Part shown: in pieces, positions 1 to 5,811 of the stretch | Layout: each line of letters opens with the position of its first letter | Position numbering within the stretch: the stretch's first letter is position 1 | Assembly (NCBI GenBank): GCA_018830385.1 | Contig: JAHJSO010000148.1 | Span: forward strand, 1-5,977 | Source: Elusimicrobiota bacterium | Lineage (GTDB): Bacteria; Elusimicrobiota; Endomicrobiia; CG1-02-37-114; JAHJSO01 | Direction: 5' to 3' | Length of the DNA stretch: 5,977 bases | The notes under the pieces: generated by a model | The model's input: the letters and a program-made list of their open reading frames with translations, nothing else | Database searches by the model: none | Told to the model about the DNA's origin: nothing | Made by a program: the position numbers and the translations under genes

Positions 1-2
1 CA

Positions 3-125
3 AAGGAGTTCGTTGACAGGTATTTAATAACCCATGAATTTATTAAACGACTGAAAAAAAGATACGACAAAGAAAAAATAGTTATCCCGTTTCCGATAAG
101 GACGATAATTCAGGAAAAATCATAA
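3..125 (+). CDS. C-terminal end of an MscS-family mechanosensitive channel (5' part outside window)
   Basis: This open frame enters from the left edge and ends at TAA 123-125, giving 40 residues. The segment HEFIKRLKKRYDKEKIVIPF followed by PIRTI matches the end of the MscS cytoplasmic domain, where an amphipathic helix (typically HEVxxxIkkxFdexgI) leads into the conserved IPFPxRTI strand. MscS channels are inner-membrane homoheptamers that open under membrane tension during hypo-osmotic shock. The membrane helices lie outside the window, so only the family can be assigned, not the subtype. The channel has no evident link to the CO operon. The 68-base gap and the start of a new gene series suggest a separate transcription unit. 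The call rests on one short but characteristic motif. Confidence 0.8.
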   Translation, partial: KEFVDRYLITHEFIKRLKKRYDKEKIVIPFPIRTIIQEKS

Positions 126-130
126 ATAAT

Positions 131-172
131 AAATTGTCCCGCCCCGAGGGTAAGGCATTCAGCCGACAATTT
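131..172. promoter_or_regulatory. Inverted repeat in the mscS-cooS gap (operator or weak terminator)
   Basis: AAATTGTC at 131-138 is the exact reverse complement of GACAATTT at 165-172, with 26 bases between them. Inside the loop GGC (154-156) can pair with GCC (162-164), directly next to the right arm. The right arm runs into only TTTT (170-173), so it would be a poor intrinsic terminator for the channel gene. The TGTC and GACA half-sites are centred about 30 bp apart, too wide for a single CRP/FNR/CooA-type dimer site. It could still serve as a paired operator or a leader RNA structure for cooS. The repeat is seen directly; the role is not known. No convincing -35/-10 pair was found nearby. 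Confidence 0.4.
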
Positions 173-183
173 TAATAACAACC

Positions 184-188
184 GGAGG
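184..188 (+). promoter_or_regulatory. Ribosome-binding site of cooS
   Basis: GGAGG lies five bases upstream of the ATG at 194. It is the best Shine-Dalgarno sequence in the window. It fixes the cooS start and fits cooS being the first, independently initiated gene of the operon. Confidence 0.85.
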
Positions 189-193
189 ATACT

Positions 194-2131
194 ATGGATA
201 AAGCGACTCAGGAAATGAAAAAGGTTGCAGAAAAAAAGGGAATTGAAACTGCGTGGGATAGATATGAAAAGATGATCCCCCAGTGTGGGTTTGGCGAATT
301 AGGAATCTGCTGTAGAAATTGTGTAATGGGGCCCTGCAGAATTGACCCGTTTGGAGAAGGGGCAAAAGAAGGTATTTGCGGTGCAACCGCAGATATTATT
401 GCTGCAAGGAATCTTGTAAGAATGATCGCTGCCGGAGCGGCATCTCATTCAGACCATGGAAGAGATGTTGCACATACCTTACTTGCTACATCTGAAGGGA
501 AAACAAAGGGATACAGTATAAAAGGTAAACAAAAATTATACGATTTAGCCAATGAGTTGAATGTTAAAACTGAAAATAGAAAAATAGAAGAAATTGCACA
601 TGATGTTGCTGAAAAATGTTTTGCAGAATTTGGACAACAACACGGTGAACTTCAATTCACACATCGTGCACCTGTAAAAAGACAGGAAATATGGAGAAAA
701 AACAAATTTACACCCCGTGGTATTGACAGGGAGATTGTTGAAATTATGCATAGAACCCATATAGGTGTAGATAATGACCACGAAAATCTTATCAAACAAG
801 GGATACGAGCATCATTGGGTGATGGTTGGGGGGGGAGTATGATTGCAACTGACTTGTCAGATGTAATTTTTGGTATCCCTGAACCAATTCGTTCTATCTC
901 AAATCTTGGCGTATTGAAAGAAGATGAAGTAAATTTAGTCGTTCACGGACACGAACCAACACTTTCTGATGTAATTGTTTCAGCAGCCACGGATAAGGAA
1001 CTTATTGAACTTGCAAAACAATATGGAGCAAAGGGAATAAACCTTGCAGGTATATGTTGCACAGCAAATGAGATACTTATGCGCCATGGGATACCTCTTG
1101 CAGGAAACTTCCTACAGCAGGAACTCGCTGTAATTACAGGTGTAGTTGATTTGATGCTTGTTGATGTTCAGTGTGTTATGCCGGCACTTTCTAAATTACA
1201 AAGTTGTTTTCACACAAAAGTTATATCTACAAGCCCGAAAGCAAAATTCCCCGGTGTTGAACATGTAGAATTCAGCGAAGAAGAAGCATTGCCAATAGCA
1301 AAGAAGATTGTGAGAATGGCTATTGAAAATTATAAAAATAGAAAAAAAGAACTTGTAAACATCCCAAAAGAGAAAATGGAATTGGTTGCAGGTTTTACAA
1401 GCGAATATGTCTTTAAGATGTTAGGTGGGAAATACCGTTCAACTTACAGACCCCTCAATGACGCAATAATTGCCGGTCGGATCAGAGGTGTTGTGGGAAT
1501 CGTCGGCTGTAATAACCCAAAAATAAAATACGATTGGGCACATATTACTCTGGCAAAGGAACTGATAAAAAATGATGTGCTTGTTGTTGTAACTGGTTGT
1601 TCTGCGATGGCAGACGCAAAAGCAGGACTTCTGGTTCCTGAAGCGGCAAAGGAATATGCCGGGAAAGGACTCCTTGAGATTTGCGAGGCAGTTGGATGTC
1701 CGCCTGTTTTACATATGGGCTCCTGTGTGGATATTTCAAGAATTTTAACCACTCTCTGTAATGTTGTTTCAGAAGGCGGTCTCGGAGAAGATATTTCTGA
1801 TTTACCTGTTGCCGCTGCTGCACCTGAATGGATGAGTGAAAAAGCAGTAAGTATTGGCTTTTATGCTGTTGCCTCAGGTATTTATACAGTTTTGGGAATA
1901 CCTTTTCCAATTTTGGGCGGGAAAGAAATTACAGAGTTTGTTACTAAGGGACTAGAAAATATCGTCGGTGCAAATTTTGCTTTTGAGTCCGACCCGATAA
2001 AAGCGGCGGAATTAATAATTAAACACTTAAACAAAAAACGGGAAGCACTAAAACTAAAACCAATGATGTACGAACCGCCAGTCGGCGCGGCGTCCCCCGT
2101 GGAGAATAAAAATGAAAAAAGGAATAATTGA
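194..2131 (+). CDS. cooS: Anaerobic Ni-Fe carbon monoxide dehydrogenase catalytic subunit CooS
   Basis: The 645-residue protein is full length for the family (about 630-640). CooS is a cytoplasmic homodimer that interconverts CO + H2O and CO2 + 2 electrons + 2 H+ at a Ni-Fe-S C-cluster. N-terminal cysteines C31 and C39 fit the dimer-bridging D-cluster, and C40, C43, C48 and C62 the B-cluster, with the same spacing as the Carboxydothermus enzyme. Candidate C-cluster ligands are H253 (VVHGHEP), C288/C289 (GICCTANE), C327 (VQCVMP), C439 (VGCNN), C469 (TGCSA) and C511 (GSCVD). K550 (MSEKAVSIG) matches the catalytic lysine, and H85/H88 (SHSDHGRD) the proton-channel histidines. All key residues appear present, so the enzyme should be active. 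The last 25 or so residues (KLKPMMYEPP onward) extend beyond where the family normally ends and are encoded by a locally GC-rich stretch. The start is supported by GGAGG at 184-188. The gene overlaps the next by 20 bases. Confidence 0.97.
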   Translation: MDKATQEMKKVAEKKGIETAWDRYEKMIPQCGFGELGICCRNCVMGPCRIDPFGEGAKEGICGATADIIAARNLVRMIAAGAASHSDHGRDVAHTLLATSEGKTKGYSIKGKQKLYDLANELNVKTENRKIEEIAHDVAEKCFAEFGQQHGELQFTHRAPVKRQEIWRKNKFTPRGIDREIVEIMHRTHIGVDNDHENLIKQGIRASLGDGWGGSMIATDLSDVIFGIPEPIRSISNLGVLKEDEVNLVVHGHEPTLSDVIVSAATDKELIELAKQYGAKGINLAGICCTANEILMRHGIPLAGNFLQQELAVITGVVDLMLVDVQCVMPALSKLQSCFHTKVISTSPKAKFPGVEHVEFSEEEALPIAKKIVRMAIENYKNRKKELVNIPKEKMELVAGFTSEYVFKMLGGKYRSTYRPLNDAIIAGRIRGVVGIVGCNNPKIKYDWAHITLAKELIKNDVLVVVTGCSAMADAKAGLLVPEAAKEYAGKGLLEICEAVGCPPVLHMGSCVDISRILTTLCNVVSEGGLGEDISDLPVAAAAPEWMSEKAVSIGFYAVASGIYTVLGIPFPILGGKEITEFVTKGLENIVGANFAFESDPIKAAELIIKHLNKKREALKLKPMMYEPPVGAASPVENKNEKRNN

Positions 2132-2660
2132 AATTAACCCTGAAAGGTGTCTTGCATGTAAGAGTTGCGAAATTGCCTGTGCAGTTGCACACTCCGGGAC
2201 AAAAAACCTTGAACTCTCTATAAAGGAAATACCGCTCCCTGAAAAGAGGGTCCAGGTTGAACAGGCGGATGTTATGAGTAAGTCAGGACAGGGTTTTTTT
2301 CTGAAAATGGCGGCACCTCTGCAGTGCAGACACTGTGAAGACGCTCCGTGCGTAAAGATCTGTCCCACAAAGGCGCTGACAAAAACGCATCAGGAGGAAC
2401 CTGTTTTACTGGATAATAAACTCTGTATCGGATGTAAGTGGTGCATCCTCGTATGCCCTTTTGGTGTGATAAAAATGGACAGGACGGGCGGGGCGATAAT
2501 TAAATGTGACTTGTGTATTGAACGGTTAAAACAGAACGAACTACCTGCCTGTGTTGTTTCCTGTCCGACTAAAGCAATAAAATTCAGAACGCTTGAAGAA
2601 ACAGCAAAAGAAAAGAGAAAAAAATTTCTGGTTGATATAGCATCGGAAAAAAACACTTAA
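2112..2660 (+). CDS. cooF: CooF-type 4x[4Fe-4S] ferredoxin, electron acceptor of CooS
   Basis: This 182-residue protein has 16 cysteines in four cluster-binding sets: C13/16/19/23, C72/75/80/84, C105/108/111/115 and C132/135/147/151. The last has the C-X2-C-X11-C-X3-C spacing typical of the DmsB/HycB/CooF family. No signal peptide or membrane helix is seen, so it should be cytoplasmic. CooF proteins take electrons from the B/D clusters of CooS and hand them to a partner such as an energy-converting hydrogenase or an NAD(P)-linked flavoprotein. The position directly after cooS, with a 20-base overlap, supports that role. GGAG at 2101-2104, inside the cooS tail, lies seven bases before the ATG, so translation is probably coupled. 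The charged tail after residue 160 holds no cluster motif. The family is certain. The exact CooF assignment rests on context, since sequence alone cannot exclude another HycB-like ferredoxin. Confidence 0.92.
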   Translation: MKKGIIEINPERCLACKSCEIACAVAHSGTKNLELSIKEIPLPEKRVQVEQADVMSKSGQGFFLKMAAPLQCRHCEDAPCVKICPTKALTKTHQEEPVLLDNKLCIGCKWCILVCPFGVIKMDRTGGAIIKCDLCIERLKQNELPACVVSCPTKAIKFRTLEETAKEKRKKFLVDIASEKNT

Positions 2661-2664
2661 AAAA

Positions 2665-3102
2665 ATGAAAGACATATTTAATAAATACGAAAAAAAAGAC
2701 GAAAATATCCTGGGGCTATTAGAGGATATCCAAACAGAGTTCAATTATCTTTCGGAAGAAAACATCCGTAAGGTTGCAGAGGCGTTCGGCGTGCCTCTGA
2801 GCCGTATTTTTGGCATTTCCACTTTCTATAAATCGTTCAGTTTAACGCCAAAAGGAAAACATATAATCTGGGTATGCTCAGGAACTGCCTGTCATGTGCG
2901 TGGTGCCCCAAAAATATCCGACCGGCTCACACAACTCCTCGGGATTGAACCTGGCGGGACAACCCCGGATAACCAGTTCACACTTGAGACAGTCAATTGC
3001 CTCGGCGCCTGTGCCCTGGGTCCCCTTGTCGTTATTGACGGAAAATATCACGGCAAGATGTCTGTTGATAAAATTGAAAAATTGCTGCAGGACTATAAAT
3101 GA
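2665..3102 (+). CDS. nuoE: NuoE/HndA-type thioredoxin-like [2Fe-2S] subunit (first copy)
   Basis: This 145-residue protein has the usual two parts of the 24-kDa subunit family. An N-terminal helical bundle (about 1-60) ends in the signature IFGISTFYKSF. A thioredoxin-fold domain follows with four [2Fe-2S] ligands, C71 and C76 (VCSGTAC) and C112 and C116 (NCLGACALGP), in the family's C-X4-C and C-X3-C pattern. In complex I and in HydABC/Hnd-type enzymes it packs against the NAD- and FMN-binding subunit, as expected from the NuoF gene directly downstream. It starts four bases after the preceding stop without a clear Shine-Dalgarno sequence, so it probably relies on reinitiation. Its stop overlaps the next start as ATGA. 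It is nearly the minimum size for the family and looks intact. Its specific enzyme is inferred from context only. Confidence 0.93.
   Translation: MKDIFNKYEKKDENILGLLEDIQTEFNYLSEENIRKVAEAFGVPLSRIFGISTFYKSFSLTPKGKHIIWVCSGTACHVRGAPKISDRLTQLLGIEPGGTTPDNQFTLETVNCLGACALGPLVVIDGKYHGKMSVDKIEKLLQDYK
3089..3092 (+). promoter_or_regulatory. Ribosome-binding site of the NuoF-like gene
   Basis: AGGA lies six bases before the ATG at 3099, inside the end of the preceding gene. Together with the ATGA stop/start overlap (3099-3102) it supports this start and implies coupled translation of the two partner subunits. Confidence 0.6.
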
Positions 3103-5000
3103 ATAATACAAAAAAATTGGCATCCATCTCCGAATTTGAAAACCTCGCAAACAGGTGTATATCTGCAAAATCAAAAGACATTGCCGTTATATCTGTGTGC
3201 TGCGGCACCGGATGCACCGCCAGCGGAGCCCTGGATGTCCTTGCCCGCCTCCGGGAAGAAATAGAAAAAAGGAAACTGGATACAACGACTGACACACTCT
3301 TCACCGGATGTCATGGATTCTGCGAGAGAGGTCCGCTGGTTGTCATAAGGAATTTAAAGGGGAACAAAAACATATTCTATCAACAGGTAAAACCAGAAGA
3401 TGTTGCTGAAATAATATCAGAAACAGTGCTCACGGGAAAAATTATAGGGCGCCTTTTATATATTGACCCGACTACAAAAAATAAAATCATATCAGAAGAA
3501 GAGTTGCCTTTTTACAAAAACCAGAAACGGCTCTTATTCGGAAGCAATGGCAAAATTGACCCGACGAGTATAGAATACTATATTGCCATAGGCGGCTATT
3601 CAGCATTAGGTAAAGTTTTAACTTCTATGACTCCTCAACGAGTCATAGAAGAAATAAAAAAATCGGGTTTGAGAGGAAGGGGCGGTGCGGGTTTCCCTAC
3701 AGGACGGAAATGGGAGTCCTGTCGTAAAGCGGTAGGGGACAGTCCCAATTCGGGGACACTCCATACAACCGGGTATGTAATCTGCAATGCTGATGAAGGT
3801 GACCCGGGTGCCTTTATGGACAGAAGTTTATTAGAAGGAAACCCACACTCTGTTCTTGAAGGGATGATAATTGGAGCATATACAATTGGAGTTAAATTGG
3901 GCTATATTTATGTCAGAAATGAATATCCTCTGGCAGTGAAACATTTTAGTATTGCTTTACAACAGGCACGTGAGCATGGTCTTTTAGGAGAAAACATTTT
4001 AGGGACAGATCTTTCTTTTGATATAAAAATAAACAGAGGTGCTGGTGCGTTCGTATGTGGTGAATCTTCAGCATTACGGGCGTCTATTGAAGGCAGAGTC
4101 GGAGAACCGTCTGTGAAATATATTCATGCAACTGAAAAAGGATTGTATAATATGCCGACTGTATTAAATAATGTAAAGACATGGGCATCTGTGCCGCTTA
4201 TAATTAACAACGGTGCTGACTGGTTTTCATCTATCGGAACAGAAAAATCAAAGGGAACAATGATATTTTCGCTCGTAGGCAAGATAAACAACACGGGGCT
4301 TGTTGAAGTTCCTATGGGAATTACTCTCCGTGAGATGATATATAATATTGGTGGAGGTATTCCTGGTGGTAAAAAATTCAAAGCAGTTCAGACAGGGGGT
4401 CCTTCGGGTGGATGTATTCCTGAAAAATTGTTGGACTTACCTGTTGATTACGAGGCATTGACACAAGCAGGCTCAATGATGGGTTCCGGCGGAATGATTG
4501 TTATGGATGAAGATACATGTATGGTAGAGGTAGCAAGATACTTTTTAGCGTTCACACAAGATGAGTCCTGCGGCAAATGTACTCCCTGTCGTGAGGGAAC
4601 AAAACATATGCTTAAAATATTAACAAATATAACGAAAGGTAAAGGTAGGGAAGGGGATATAGAACTTCTTGAAGAAATTGGTAATATGGTTAAAGATACA
4701 GCACTCTGTGCGCTTGGTAATTCAGCGCCTAACCCAGCATTAACAACAATAAAATATTTCAGGGATGAGTACGAGTCGCATATAAACCAGAAGAAATGCC
4801 CCGCAAAGGTATGCAAATCGCTGATAAAATATTCAGTAATTACCGACAAATGTAATGGCTGCCATTTGTGTTTTGTAAAATGTCCGGAGAAGGCCATCAC
4901 GGGGACAGCAAAGAAACCGCACATAATCATTAGGGAAAAATGCGTAAAATGCGGAATATGTTTTGATGTCTGTAAACAAGACGCAATAAAAATTGAATAA
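3099..5000 (+). CDS. nuoF: NuoF/HydB/HndC-type NAD(H)- and FMN-binding diaphorase subunit with fused [2Fe-2S] and 2x[4Fe-4S] domains
   Basis: The 633-residue protein follows the HydB/HndC domain order. Residues 25-110 are a thioredoxin-like [2Fe-2S] domain (C34 or C35 with C39, then C71 and C75). Residues 150-370 are the FMN/NADH fold with GLRGRGGAGFPTG (190-202) and CNADEGDPGAFMDR (229-242). An SLBB domain spans about 390-450. The N3-type [4Fe-4S] site has C491, C494, C497 (ESCGKCTPCREGT) and C537. A two-cluster ferredoxin tail has C585/588/591/595 and C615/618/621/625. It would move electrons between NAD(P)(H) and iron-sulfur carriers in the cytoplasm, and HydB-like relatives occur in flavin-based bifurcating enzymes. 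Oddities: the usual GEETAL motif reads GESSAL (321-326), the usual NNVET reads NNVKT (357-361), and residues 214-224 look like a repeat-derived insertion between the two nucleotide-binding motifs. It overlaps the upstream nuoE by ATGA and is followed one base later by the next gene. Confidence 0.95.
   Translation: MNNTKKLASISEFENLANRCISAKSKDIAVISVCCGTGCTASGALDVLARLREEIEKRKLDTTTDTLFTGCHGFCERGPLVVIRNLKGNKNIFYQQVKPEDVAEIISETVLTGKIIGRLLYIDPTTKNKIISEEELPFYKNQKRLLFGSNGKIDPTSIEYYIAIGGYSALGKVLTSMTPQRVIEEIKKSGLRGRGGAGFPTGRKWESCRKAVGDSPNSGTLHTTGYVICNADEGDPGAFMDRSLLEGNPHSVLEGMIIGAYTIGVKLGYIYVRNEYPLAVKHFSIALQQAREHGLLGENILGTDLSFDIKINRGAGAFVCGESSALRASIEGRVGEPSVKYIHATEKGLYNMPTVLNNVKTWASVPLIINNGADWFSSIGTEKSKGTMIFSLVGKINNTGLVEVPMGITLREMIYNIGGGIPGGKKFKAVQTGGPSGGCIPEKLLDLPVDYEALTQAGSMMGSGGMIVMDEDTCMVEVARYFLAFTQDESCGKCTPCREGTKHMLKILTNITKGKGREGDIELLEEIGNMVKDTALCALGNSAPNPALTTIKYFRDEYESHINQKKCPAKVCKSLIKYSVITDKCNGCHLCFVKCPEKAITGTAKKPHIIIREKCVKCGICFDVCKQDAIKIE
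3622..3651. repeat. Perfect 12-bp inverted repeat with 6-nt loop inside nuoF
   Basis: CTTCTATGACTC (3622-3633) and GAGTCATAGAAG (3640-3651) are exact reverse complements separated by CTCAAC. The segment encodes TSMTPQRVIEE, a normal family sequence just before the FMN-binding glycine loop, so it is not an insertion. Neither strand has a T-run after the stem, which argues against an intrinsic terminator. It would form a strong hairpin in the operon mRNA. The function is unknown. Confidence 0.75.
3735..3777. repeat. GGGGACA-type short repeat element inserted in frame in nuoF
   Basis: GGGGACAGTCC (3735-3745) recurs with one mismatch as GGGGACACTCC (3752-3762). The first copy contains the inverted repeat GGGAC-A-GTCCC (3736-3746), and CATAC (3762-3766) is inverted as GTATG (3773-3777). 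It encodes GDSPNSGTLHTTGY, which lengthens a loop where relatives typically have only a few residues between the A-x-G-D and YVICNADEGDPG motifs. It looks like a small palindromic, REP/MITE-like element fixed in frame. The repeat pattern is seen directly; mobility is inferred from memory of similar GGGGACA sequences in environmental genomes. Confidence 0.55.
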
Positions 5001-5001
5001 A

Positions 5002-5811
5002 ATGCATAAAATAAATATTGATGGACAAACAGTAGAAGTAGAGCCACACCGACAGTCATCAACAGAAAAAACAATACTGGAAGTTGCGAAATCTGCTGGT
5101 ATATATATTCCAACACTGTGCTATCATCCTGCATTAGAGCCATATGGCGCATGTAGATTGTGTTTAGTTGAAATAACAAAACCCGAATGGAAAGAATGGT
5201 CAAAATTGGTTGTTTCGTGTGCATATCATGTAGAAAATAATCTAATAGTAAAAACATCGTCAGAAAAAGTTATAAAAGCAAGAAAATTTATATTAGAACT
5301 TTTACTTGCCCGTGTTCCTGAATCAGATGTAATACAAAAGTTAGCAAATCAATATGGAATAACAAAAACTCGTTTCTCATCGTCGCTCAACCCTGAACCC
5401 CCAACCCTGAACTGCATTTTATGCGGTTTATGTGTTCGTGTATGTGATGAAATTATTGGTGAAAATGCCATATGTTTTGCATATCGCGGTGCAAATCGTG
5501 AAGTTATGGCGCCATTTAATAAACCGTCTGAAGTTTGTCTAACCTGTGGGGCATGTGCATTTGTGTGTCCTATGGGTGCAATAAAGATTGAGGACATTGT
5601 TGATATTAGAAAAATCAGCATATCAAAAACAGAAGCAAGTTTAGTCAGATGTAAAAATTGTGGCGTTACTTTTACAGCGTTACCTGTTTCAGAAAAAGTT
5701 AAGAAAAAATTCCAGACGCTACAGGAATTACTTGAGTTGTGTCAAAAATGCCGTAGAAAAAAAACAATTGAAAAACTTTCCTATGGACCAATGGCTATCA
5801 GAAATATTTAA
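5002..5811 (+). CDS. HoxU/NuoG-N-like [2Fe-2S] + 2x[4Fe-4S] electron-transfer subunit with C-terminal CxxC pair
   Basis: I chose ATG 5002 (269 residues), one base after the previous stop. A TTG at 4993 in the same frame would add three residues, and neither start has a clear Shine-Dalgarno sequence. Residues 1-75 are a plant-type [2Fe-2S] ferredoxin domain (C40, C51, C54, C73). Residues 138-189 carry two [4Fe-4S] sites (C138/141/144/148 and C179/182/185/189). The histidine-ligated cluster motif of complex I NuoG (HPxDCxxC) is absent: the equivalent stretch reads LLLARVPESDVIQ. No molybdopterin or H-cluster domain follows. Instead the protein ends in C217-x2-C220 and C247-x2-C250, a likely zinc-ribbon or rubredoxin-like site. 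HoxU-like proteins bridge the NuoEF diaphorase and a catalytic unit, so here it may link the flavin module to CooS/CooF or to a partner downstream. Residues around 127-137 (SSLNPEPPTLN) are encoded by a direct repeat. The exact role is inferred. Confidence 0.86.
   Translation: MHKINIDGQTVEVEPHRQSSTEKTILEVAKSAGIYIPTLCYHPALEPYGACRLCLVEITKPEWKEWSKLVVSCAYHVENNLIVKTSSEKVIKARKFILELLLARVPESDVIQKLANQYGITKTRFSSSLNPEPPTLNCILCGLCVRVCDEIIGENAICFAYRGANREVMAPFNKPSEVCLTCGACAFVCPMGAIKIEDIVDIRKISISKTEASLVRCKNCGVTFTALPVSEKVKKKFQTLQELLELCQKCRRKKTIEKLSYGPMAIRNI
5388..5412. repeat. Direct repeat CAACCCTGAAC x2 inside the HoxU-like gene
   Basis: CAACCCTGAAC occurs at 5388-5398 and again at 5402-5412 with CCC between, a 14-base period. 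It encodes LNPEPPTLN immediately before the first [4Fe-4S] cysteine set. The C-rich bias contrasts with the AT-rich codons on both sides. It resembles a short tandem or dispersed repeat that entered the linker between helical and ferredoxin domains without breaking the frame. Confidence 0.6.

Noticed and set aside
13..18. TTGACA as a possible -35 box for cooS
   Set aside because: It sits inside the channel gene 176 bases before cooS, and no TATAAT-like hexamer is found at the expected 16-18 base spacing.
1545..1910. Minus-strand open frame of 121 codons within cooS
   Set aside because: It is antisense to the region carrying conserved C-cluster cysteines, and its product is low-complexity with no family features.
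194..2131. Hybrid cluster protein (Hcp) or acetyl-CoA synthase instead of CooS
   Set aside because: The B/D-cluster cysteine spacing at the N-terminus, the HGHEP, GICCTANE, VGCNN, TGCSA and GSCVD motifs and the length of about 640 residues are those of CooS.
2318..2330. Palindrome TCTGCA-G-TGCAGA in the cooF-like gene
   Set aside because: A one-base loop cannot form a hairpin, the length is within chance expectation, and it encodes the normal LQCRHC cluster motif.
3622..3651. The nuoF hairpin as an intrinsic terminator
   Set aside because: The stem is followed by A-rich sequence on the plus strand and has no T-run on the minus strand either. It is internal to an intact gene.
4900..4910. GGGGACAGC near the nuoF end as another copy of the 3735-3777 element
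   Set aside because: Only the short GGGGACAG core matches, the flanks differ, and it encodes a normal ferredoxin linker (TGTAKKP).
4993..5001. TTG 4993 as the start of the HoxU-like gene
   Set aside because: ATG 5002 is only three codons downstream, directly follows the previous stop, and begins at the usual distance before the [2Fe-2S] domain. TTG has no better ribosome-binding site.
4448..5257. Minus-strand open frame of 269 codons across the end of nuoF and the start of the HoxU-like gene
   Set aside because: It lies wholly antisense to cysteine-rich conserved domains in two plus-strand genes, its translation shows no recognisable family motif, and it has no plausible promoter context. 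It is a coding shadow.
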